Shown here: positions 5,088-10,282 of the stretch, piece after piece
How positions within the stretch are numbered: the first letter of the stretch is position 1
How the letters are laid out: the number at the start of each line of letters is the position of its first letter
Source: Clostridia bacterium
GTDB lineage: Bacteria > Bacillota > Clostridia > UMGS1883
Direction: 5' to 3'
Assembly: GCA_017468215.1 (NCBI GenBank)
Contig: JAFUJG010000066.1
Location: 1 to 10,282, forward strand
Length of the DNA: 10,282 nt
Position numbers and translations under genes: made by a program
The notes under the pieces: generated by a model
Database searches by the model: none
Seen by the model: the letters and a program-made list of their open reading frames with translations, nothing else
What the model was told of the DNA's origin: nothing

Positions 5088-7271
5088 TTAATCCTTACTA
5101 AGTTTTTGCGGCAGACCGCTGTAACGCTTTGTTACATGGTTGTTTGACACCATTTTGAAAACGGTTTCGTCATTGCCCACCAGAACAACAATTTCACGTG
5201 CTCTGGTAACAGCTGTGTACAAAAGGTTACGCACGCAAAGCATGGGAGCAACAGGGGCAACCGAAAGGATTACCGCCTTAAACTCGCATCCCTGGCTTTT
5301 GTGCACGGTGAGAGCATATGCAAGCTCCAGCTCGTCCAGCCATGCAAAGTCATATTCCACAAGCCTTTCATCGTCAAACTCAACTGTCATTGAGGAGCGT
5401 TTGGTGTCAATATCGCAAATTATGCCTATATCGCCGTTATAAATACCAAGCCCCTCGGTGTCGCCCTTTGTATAGGGAATGTTGTAGTTGTTCTTGACCT
5501 GCATAACCTTATCGCCTGTGCGGAAAATGGTATCGCCGTACTTTTTCTCAGCCTTGCCTTTACAGGGCGGATTGAGGTACTGCTGCAAGGTTGCGTTCAG
5601 TGCAATAGTGCCTGTTGTGCCCTTGCGTGAAGGGCAAAGCACCTGAATATCACGCAATGGGTTGTAGGAATAGGAGGCAGGAAGCCTTTTGGCACATAAA
5701 TCTGCAATGGTAGCCGGTGCATCTGCCGATGAGCGTGGCATAAAGAAAAAGTCCTTTTCTTTAATGTTGCAAAGGGGCATTTCGCCCGAATTAATCCTGT
5801 GAGCATTTGTTACTATCATGCTCTGTTGTGCCTGTCTGAATACCTCCGTTAAGGTTATAACAGGAAATTTCCCCGATGAAATAATATCCTTTAACACATT
5901 GCCTGCACCTACAGAAGGAAGCTGGTCCGCATCTCCTGCTAAAATAAGCTTGGCATCGTTTTTAAGGGACTTTAAAAGCACGCTCATAAGGCTTAAATCA
6001 ACCATGCTCATTTCGTCCACAATTACAATGTCCGATGTAAGGGGGCTGTCGCAATCTACCGTGTAGGTGTATTCGTCGTTTTCGGAAATTACGTCAAGAC
6101 CTAAAAGTCGATGAAGGGTTTTTGCCTCGGTCTGACAAGCTTCGCTGAGCCTTTTTGCCGCCTTGCCTGTAGGTGCCGCAAGGCTTACGCTGAGCCCTGC
6201 ACAGGAAGCTATTTTTAAAATGGTGTTGATAATAGTTGTTTTACCTGTACCCGGACCGCCTGTTATAATAAGGATGTTTTCCTCACAGGCACGCTTTACT
6301 GCCTCGTACTGCTTGTCCGAAAGGATAATGTCGCCTCGGCATTCCTCAATTGCCGCTTCAACGTTAAAGCGGTGCTTTTTTTGTTTTTTGCCAACCATTG
6401 ACAAAAGATGTGTGGCAACAGAAAGCTCCTCGTTGTAAAGAGGGGTAAGGTAGCAGTAGTCGGTGGTTTTTTCGTAAACTATTCTGCCCGAAAGCACAAG
6501 GTCTGAAAAGCCTGATTCAATCTCTACTTTATCGCAGCCTAAAAGTGAGCAGCAGTAGGGGATAAGCTTTTCCTTGGGATAGCAGGTGTGACCGTTTTGT
6601 GCAGCCTCGCCCAGTGCATGGCGGATACCGCTTTTTATTCTGCCGGGGTGCGTTGCGGCAACCCCCATCTGGAAGGCAATCCTGTCGGCTGTTTTAAAGC
6701 CTATGCCCGAGATTTCGTCGCAGAGGGTGTAGGGGTTGCCCTTTATAAGGTCAACTGCCAGTGAGCCGAATTTTTTATGTATTTTAACAGCCATTTTTGC
6801 ACTGACACCAAACTGCTGAAAGTACATAACGGTGTTGGCGGCATCCTGTCGGATTAAAAAGGCTTCGTTCATTTTCATTGCCTTGGCATGGGAAATACCC
6901 TTGATGGCAGTAAGCTTTTCGGGAGCGTTGCGGATAACCTCCAGGGTCTCCTCGCCGAAAAGGTCGGTCATTTTAATTGCCGTTGCCTCACGTATGCCCG
7001 GGATAACGCCCGAGGCAAGGTAGGTACGGATAGCGTTTACCTTGTGTGGAATTGTGCGGATAAAATTGTCAAACTTGAACTGCTCGCCGTAGTCAACATG
7101 GCTTGTCCAATAGCCTTCAAGGCGGACACGTTCGCCTGCTGTAAGGTAGGGGATATGTCCGACACAGGTTATTAAGTTTTTGCCAAAATCAAGGTCAAAG
7201 ACGCAATAGCAGTTGTCATCATTGTAATAGACGATTTCTCTTACTTCGCCTTCGATGAACTCCTTCTCCAT
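5088..7271 (-). CDS. recD2: RecD2-type ATP-dependent 5'-3' DNA helicase
   Basis: The 727-residue protein is full length for RecD2 (YrrC-like), the SF1B helicase of bacteria in which RecD is not part of RecBCD. The N-terminal OB-like region (1-75) is followed by helix-hairpin-helix segments such as SGVIPGIREATAIKM (87-101) and the one around EISGIGFKTADRIAF (186-200). The helicase core has Walker A GGPGTGKTT (338-346), motif Ia APTGKAAKRL, Walker B IVIVDEMSM (415-423), motif III GDADQLPSVGAGNVL (446-460), and the late motifs ALTVHKSQG (653-661) and LLYTAVTRAR (683-692). All ATPase motifs look intact. RecD2 acts in DNA repair and replication-fork maintenance. AGGAGG at 7279-7284 stands 7 nt before the ATG, fixing the start. 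A small membrane ORF overlaps its 5' end by 53 bases, and comF follows 5 bases after its stop. Confidence 0.96.
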   Translation of the reverse strand: MEKEFIEGEVREIVYYNDDNCYCVFDLDFGKNLITCVGHIPYLTAGERVRLEGYWTSHVDYGEQFKFDNFIRTIPHKVNAIRTYLASGVIPGIREATAIKMTDLFGEETLEVIRNAPEKLTAIKGISHAKAMKMNEAFLIRQDAANTVMYFQQFGVSAKMAVKIHKKFGSLAVDLIKGNPYTLCDEISGIGFKTADRIAFQMGVAATHPGRIKSGIRHALGEAAQNGHTCYPKEKLIPYCCSLLGCDKVEIESGFSDLVLSGRIVYEKTTDYCYLTPLYNEELSVATHLLSMVGKKQKKHRFNVEAAIEECRGDIILSDKQYEAVKRACEENILIITGGPGTGKTTIINTILKIASCAGLSVSLAAPTGKAAKRLSEACQTEAKTLHRLLGLDVISENDEYTYTVDCDSPLTSDIVIVDEMSMVDLSLMSVLLKSLKNDAKLILAGDADQLPSVGAGNVLKDIISSGKFPVITLTEVFRQAQQSMIVTNAHRINSGEMPLCNIKEKDFFFMPRSSADAPATIADLCAKRLPASYSYNPLRDIQVLCPSRKGTTGTIALNATLQQYLNPPCKGKAEKKYGDTIFRTGDKVMQVKNNYNIPYTKGDTEGLGIYNGDIGIICDIDTKRSSMTVEFDDERLVEYDFAWLDELELAYALTVHKSQGCEFKAVILSVAPVAPMLCVRNLLYTAVTRAREIVVLVGNDETVFKMVSNNHVTKRYSGLPQKLSKD

Positions 7272-7440
7272 TGTTACCCCTCCTTTTTTTACAGATTTTG
7301 ATTTTTATAACATAATCGTTTCCCAATAGCTCGGAAAACTCGTTACAAACAACGGTGGCACTGTCACTTTTGAAAACAAGAAAAACTATAACAAAAACAA
7401 CGCACATAACTAAAGTGACAGCTATAATAAGCTCCGTCAT
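7219..7440 (-). CDS. Small putative membrane protein overlapping recD2 start
   Basis: This 73-codon ORF fills the otherwise empty gap between metK and recD2 and then runs 53 bases into recD2 in another frame. Residues about 3-23 (ELIIAVTLVMCVVFVIVFLVF) form one strong hydrophobic helix. It is followed by a polar stretch with two Cys and a very basic C-terminus (KKRRG, HRRRSKRNR). I chose the ATG at 7440; a GTG at 7452 is in frame, and GGGGTG at 7448-7453 could serve the ATG as ribosome site. The basic tail is encoded by the recD2 ribosome site and start region, so that part may be incidental and the gene may have lost its original end. I do not recognise the family. The single clear helix and the position make a real gene plausible but not proven. 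Confidence 0.45.
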   Translation of the reverse strand: MTELIIAVTLVMCVVFVIVFLVFKSDSATVVCNEFSELLGNDYVIKIKICKKRRGNNGEGVHRRRSKRNRLLQ

Positions 7441-7451
7441 AATTAAATTCA

Positions 7452-7479
7452 CCCCGATATCAGTATATGATTATCGGGG
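7452..7479. terminator. Hairpin after metK, plus-strand-type T-run
   Basis: CCCCGATA (7452-7459) pairs with TATCGGGG (7472-7479) around a 12-base loop. The T-run (GTTTTTGTTT, 7481-7490) follows on the plus strand, where no gene needs a terminator. On the minus strand, the direction of metK, the stem is preceded by A's and followed by no U-run, so termination would be weak. The minus-strand 3' arm contains the GGGG of the small ORF's ribosome site, so the fold could mask it. Confidence 0.5.
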
Positions 7480-7488
7480 CGTTTTTGT

Positions 7489-8670
7489 TTAAAGATATTT
7501 TTTGAGAGATTCTGCCGCATCCAGCTGTTCCCAGGGAAGGGATACATCATCTCTGCCAAAGTGACCGTATGCTGCTGTCTGCTTATAGATAGGACGGCGA
7601 AGGTCAAGACGCTTGATGATAGCTGCAGGACGAAGGTCAAACTCCTTGAGGACAATTTCGTTAATGGCATCGTCGCTTAATTTGCCTGTGCCGAAGGTAT
7701 CAACACGAACGGAAACAGGGTTTGCAACGCCGATTGCATATGCAAGCTGAATCTGGCATTTGTCACACAAAGAGGCTGCAACAAGGTTCTTTGCAATGTA
7801 GCGAGCCATGTATGCCGCACTTCTGTCAACCTTTGTGGGGTCCTTCCCGGAGAAGGCACCGCCACCGTGGGGAGCATAACCGCCGTAGGTGTCAACGATG
7901 ATCTTTCTGCCTGTAAGACCGCTGTCACCGTGAGGACCACCGATAACAAATCTGCCTGTGGGGTTAATAAAAATCTTTGTGTCATCATCCATAAGATTAG
8001 CGGGAATTGTTGCATCAATAACGTGCTTTTTAATGTCCTTCTTAATTGTATCAAGTGTTACATCAGCTGTATGCTGTGTGGAAACAACCACTGCATCGAT
8101 TCGTTTGGGTGTGTCGCCGTCGTATTCAACAGTTACCTGTGTTTTGCCGTCGGGACGAAGGTAGGAAAGAGTACCGTTCTTTCTCACCTCTGTAAGACGT
8201 TTTGCCATTTTCTGTGCATAGTAAATGGGCATGGGCATGTAAACTTCTGTTTCGTTTGTAGCATAGCCGAACATCATACCCTGGTCGCCTGCACCTGTGT
8301 CAAATTCGCTCATGTCGCCTTCTCTTGCCTCGAGAGATTTGTTAACACCCATTGCAATGTCGGCAGACTGCTTGTTGAGTGTGTTCAAAACTGCAACCGA
8401 GTCAAAGGAAAAGCCCATGTCGCCTTCTGTATAGCCGATTTCCTTTATGGTGTCACGCACGATTGTACGTACATCACTCTGGTGAGTAGATGTGACCTCA
8501 CCGAAAACCATAACAAGACCTGTTGCGGCACAGGTTTCGCAAGCTACTCTCGCATCGGGGTCGTGAGAGAGAATATCGTCAAGAATACTGTCGGAGAGCA
8601 TGTCGCAAACCTTATCGGGATGCCCCTCTGTAACAGATTCAGATGTGAACAGCTTCTTCTGTAATTCCAT
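7489..8670 (-). CDS. metK: S-adenosylmethionine synthetase
   Basis: The 393-residue protein is the normal length for methionine adenosyltransferase, which makes SAM from ATP and methionine with release of phosphate and pyrophosphate. The family signatures are all present. GHPDK (16-20) contributes to ATP binding. GAGDQG (126-131) is the first classic motif, and [13 protein letters not shown] (244-256) and [14 protein letters not shown] (269-282) form the glycine- and lysine-rich active-site loops. AGGAGG at 8679-8684 lies 8 nt before the ATG. The upstream gap to the COG2426 gene is taken up by a long inverted repeat, and I see no S-box (SAM-I) conserved sequence there. It lies in the same direction as COG2426, the small ORF, recD2 and comF, and may share their transcript. 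Nothing is missing or unusual in the protein. Confidence 0.98.
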   Translation of the reverse strand: MELQKKLFTSESVTEGHPDKVCDMLSDSILDDILSHDPDARVACETCAATGLVMVFGEVTSTHQSDVRTIVRDTIKEIGYTEGDMGFSFDSVAVLNTLNKQSADIAMGVNKSLEAREGDMSEFDTGAGDQGMMFGYATNETEVYMPMPIYYAQKMAKRLTEVRKNGTLSYLRPDGKTQVTVEYDGDTPKRIDAVVVSTQHTADVTLDTIKKDIKKHVIDATIPANLMDDDTKIFINPTGRFVIGGPHGDSGLTGRKIIVDTYGGYAPHGGGAFSGKDPTKVDRSAAYMARYIAKNLVAASLCDKCQIQLAYAIGVANPVSVRVDTFGTGKLSDDAINEIVLKEFDLRPAAIIKRLDLRRPIYKQTAAYGHFGRDDVSLPWEQLDAAESLKKYL

Positions 8671-8687
8671 AATTTTTTCCTCCTGTG

Positions 8688-8790
8688 TTAAGGCAAGGGG
8701 AGCTGAACCCCATATGCCCTTTTGTTAAAAATGTGTCTCTTTAGCTTATCTTGTTTAAAACCATATTGGGTTTAACTCCCCTTGCCTTAA
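8688..8790 (-). repeat. 15 bp perfect inverted repeat in the metK leader
   Basis: TTAAGGCAAGGGGAG (8688-8702) is exactly complementary to CTCCCCTTGCCTTAA (8776-8790). Pairing continues inward after a small internal loop: AACCC (8706-8710) with GGGTT (8768-8772), then ATATG (8712-8716) with CATAT (8762-8766). This leaves an A/T-rich loop of about 45 bases. On the minus transcript the 5' arm contains the stop codon of the COG2426 gene, and the 3' arm ends 3 bases before the metK AGGAGG. No U-run follows, so it is not a standard terminator. It could be an unrecognised metK regulatory RNA, an RNA-processing site or a small mobile palindrome. Confidence 0.7.
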
Positions 8791-9320
8791 AATAAACCGA
8801 ATAAGAATTTTATTAAGAGCGAGCCTACAGACATGATAACACCTGCTGTAAGAACGCCGCCCGAGATAGCTAAAAATGCATCACGGAACTTATAACCGAT
8901 AAAGGACGCCACCAGTGCACCTGTCCAGGCACCTGTGCCGGGAAGGGGAATGGCAACGAAAATAAATAAACCTAAGTTCTTGTATTTTGTAACCTTTTCT
9001 TCGTTCTTTTCAACCTTTTTTTCAAGCCACTCAGGAAACCAACGGAACATTTTTGTTTTCTTGAGCATATTGCAGAAGGGTGTGATAAACAAAAGAATAA
9101 AGGGAACAGGTAAAATATTGCCTATGATGGATATTATGTAGCTCACAACAGGGTCAAGACCAAGAGCTGTTGCTACCGGGATAGCTCCACGAAGCTCAAT
9201 TATAGGGAGCATAGATATTAAAAACACGTATAAATAATTGGCGCTTGATGCCGAAAAGCCCAAAGCAGTAACAACCGCTACGGCAAAAGCATGGACTGCA
9301 TCTTTAATCTGGTCAATCAT
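8787..9320 (-). CDS. COG2426 small multidrug export (Sm_multidrug_ex) family membrane protein
   Basis: The 177-residue protein is an integral membrane protein with about four to five hydrophobic segments (about 12-40, 57-80, 115-127, 130-143 and 150-175). Two motifs identify the family: IELRGAIPVA at 41-50, where a charged Glu-Arg pair sits in a membrane context, and IPLPGTGAWTGAL at 124-136. This is the COG2426/PF06695 group, named as putative small multidrug export proteins and distantly like DedA. Actual substrates are not established, so the name should not be over-read. A Lys/Glu-rich cytoplasmic loop (about 87-114) separates the halves. GGAGG (9328-9332) stands 7 nt before the ATG, and a near-perfect promoter lies upstream. 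It is the first gene of the minus-strand run, and its stop codon lies inside the inverted repeat in front of metK. Confidence 0.9.
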   Translation of the reverse strand: MIDQIKDAVHAFAVAVVTALGFSASSANYLYVFLISMLPIIELRGAIPVATALGLDPVVSYIISIIGNILPVPFILLFITPFCNMLKKTKMFRWFPEWLEKKVEKNEEKVTKYKNLGLFIFVAIPLPGTGAWTGALVASFIGYKFRDAFLAISGGVLTAGVIMSVGSLLIKFLFGLF

Positions 9321-9353
9321 TTTAAAACCTCCAAGACATTCAATATCTACATT

Positions 9354-9382
9354 ATTTTATAATGAAAAGACACTTTTGTCAA
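9354..9382 (-). promoter_or_regulatory. Promoter of the COG2426-metK run
   Basis: On the reverse strand a perfect TTGACA (9377-9382) and TAAAAT (9354-9359) are 17 bases apart. The transcript would start near 9347, leaving a leader of about 26 bases before the ATG at 9320. It faces away from the T-box promoter, and the two -35 boxes are 34 bases apart. Confidence 0.8.
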
Positions 9383-9416
9383 CTCTTTGTAGGTGTAATA
9401 GTGAACAAAAAAAGTG

Positions 9417-9445
9417 TTGACAAAAAGACTCTGGTTGTGTATTAT
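9417..9445 (+). promoter_or_regulatory. Promoter of the T-box/trpB transcript
   Basis: A perfect TTGACA (9417-9422) and TATTAT (9440-9445) are separated by 17 bases. The start would be near 9452, just upstream of the T-box stem I. This is a strong constitutive-looking promoter, as expected where control happens by attenuation downstream. Confidence 0.85.
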
Positions 9446-9451
9446 ATTTAG

Positions 9452-9722
9452 TAAATAAATAAACTGTTGATTCGGAGATAACGGCAGGATATGTGCTCAC
9501 AGAGAGCGAGGGTGGCTGAGAGCCTTGCAGTAACAGCTTGTCAAATGGACCGATGAGGGCGCAGATTAAAGGGGCAACCTGAGTATTTTGCGACGTGTGC
9601 GAGCGTTAATCGCAGGGGCATGTTAGTGCTCATAAGTGTACTCTGATGAGTAAAACAAGGTGGTACCGCGGGAAATGGTATATTCTCGTCCTTGATCATT
9701 AAGCATGGTCAAGGGCTTTTTT
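9452..9722 (+). promoter_or_regulatory. T-box riboswitch, tryptophan-specific (UGG specifier)
   Basis: T-box leaders bind a matching tRNA directly and sense whether it is charged. Stem I begins with the characteristic AGAGAGCGAGGG stretch (about 9501-9512). The candidate specifier UGG is at 9546-9548, followed by the usual purine (A), and codes Trp, in agreement with trpB downstream. A small hairpin, TACTC (9639-9643) with GAGTA (9648-9652), fits stem III. The T-box itself, AAGGTGGTACCGCGG (9657-9671), contains TGGT (9661-9664) to pair with the free tRNA acceptor end. CAAGG (9656-9660) can pair with CCTTG (9690-9694) to form the antiterminator, which excludes the terminator. Uncharged tRNA-Trp should therefore allow trpB transcription. 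The 5' boundary is estimated from the promoter. The class is near certain, and the specifier is read by eye from the expected position. Confidence 0.95.
9688..9722 (+). terminator. T-box attenuator terminator
   Basis: The stem 9688-9698 with 9706-9716, about 11 bp including two G-U pairs, has a 7-base loop and is followed by six T (9717-9722). Its left arm shares CCTTG with the antiterminator, so the two folds are mutually exclusive. Confidence 0.92.
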
Positions 9723-9754
9723 AGTTTTTGACCCAAAGAAAGGATATGGTATTG

Positions 9755-10282
9755 GTGAAAAAAGGAAGATTTGGTATTCACGGCGGACAGTATGTTCCCG
9801 AAATACTGATGAAGGCAGTAAACGAGCTGGAGGAGGCATACAATAAGTATAAGGATGATGCCGATTTCAACCGTGAGCTTAGGGAGCTTCTGGATAATTA
9901 TGCAGGCAGACCTTCGATTTTATACTATGCCGAAAAAATGACAAAAGACCTTGGCGGTGCAAAGATTTACCTTAAGAGAGAGGATTTGAACCACACAGGT
10001 AGCCATAAGCTCAACAATGCCCTCGGCCAGGTGCTCCTTGCAAAGAAGATGGGCAAGACAAGGGTTATTGCCGAAACAGGTGCAGGCCAGCACGGTGTTG
10101 CAACTGCAACAGCAGCGGCACTTTTAGGCTTGGAATGTGAAATTTTTATGGGTAAGGTTGACTGCGAAAGACAGGCACTTAACGTTTTCAGAATGGAGCT
10201 TTTGGGCGCAAAGGTACATGCCGTTACAAGCGGTACACAAACCCTTAAGGATGCCGTTAATGAAACCATGGCTGAATGGACC
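9755..10282 (+). CDS. trpB: Tryptophan synthase beta chain (partial, first 176 aa)
   Basis: The open frame runs off the right edge. TrpB is the PLP enzyme that joins indole and serine to make tryptophan, normally paired with Trp[15 protein letters not shown] (3-16) is the typical N-terminus. [19 protein letters not shown] (74-92) carries the PLP lysine, Lys85. AETGAGQHG (106-114) holds the catalytic Glu107. The short N-terminus and these motifs fit the common TrpB1 type. Start choice is open: ATG 9746, TTG 9752 and GTG 9755 are all in frame. The only ribosome site, AAAGGA (9739-9744), is too close to the ATG but well placed for TTG or GTG. I chose GTG because it gives the family-like start MKKGRFG. 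It is the first gene behind the Trp T-box. No trpE, D, C or F precedes it, and what follows is outside the window. Confidence 0.95.
   Translation, partial: MKKGRFGIHGGQYVPEILMKAVNELEEAYNKYKDDADFNRELRELLDNYAGRPSILYYAEKMTKDLGGAKIYLKREDLNHTGSHKLNNALGQVLLAKKMGKTRVIAETGAGQHGVATATAAALLGLECEIFMGKVDCERQALNVFRMELLGAKVHAVTSGTQTLKDAVNETMAEWT

Noticed and set aside
7867..8664. 265-codon open frame on the plus strand, Cys- and His-rich
   Set aside because: It is antisense to metK, whose motifs are unmistakable; the composition is what reverse-reading of that gene produces, and there is no ribosome site.
8671..8790. SAM-I (S-box) or SAM-III (SMK) riboswitch before metK
   Set aside because: The conserved S-box core sequence and the SMK-type SD pairing are not present; only an unclassified inverted repeat is seen.
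1..10282. Mobile elements, CRISPR arrays, toxin-antitoxin or defence genes
   Set aside because: No transposase or integrase motifs, no regularly spaced direct repeats, and all long frames are explained by housekeeping or esterase genes.

Overview
The window looks like ordinary chromosome from a low-to-mid GC Gram-positive anaerobe, most likely a gut Clostridia (Oscillospiraceae/Ruminococcaceae-type) or a related uncultured genome. The evidence is strong AGGAGG-type ribosome sites, TTGACA/TATAAT promoters with 17 bp spacers, a T-box tRNA-sensing leader, a ComF-type gene next to a RecD2-type helicase, and a large secreted SGNH esterase of the kind found in polysaccharide-degrading gut Firmicutes. 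No transposase, phage gene, CRISPR array, tRNA or rRNA is visible.

Layout. 1-156 (minus): start of a small DUF378 membrane protein that runs off the left edge. 157-501: no gene, but six hairpin-forming inverted repeats packed between divergent transcription units. 502-3837 (plus): a near-consensus promoter and a two-gene esterase operon, with a cytoplasmic alpha/beta hydrolase followed by an exported 844-residue SASA/SGNH esterase whose catalytic domain is flanked by two related beta-rich modules. 3838-3863: a bidirectional terminator shared with the facing gene. 3862-9320 (minus): a co-directional run that reads, in transcription order, COG2426 membrane protein, metK, a small membrane ORF, recD2, comF and a CBS-pair protein. 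A 15 bp perfect inverted repeat fills the COG2426-metK junction. 9321-9754: two divergent promoters, then a complete T-box leader with a UGG (Trp) specifier and an intrinsic terminator. 9755-end (plus): the first 176 codons of trpB.

How the parts work together. The esterase pair plausibly removes acyl groups from plant or mucin glycans, one enzyme outside and one inside the cell. The minus-strand run is housekeeping: SAM synthesis, DNA helicase, ComF. The T-box should switch trpB on when tRNA-Trp is uncharged, so specifier codon and downstream gene agree. I found no clear undescribed multi-gene system. The items most worth checking are the hairpin cluster at 205-494, the long inverted repeat in front of metK, the duplicated modules of the esterase, and trpB as the first gene behind a Trp T-box.
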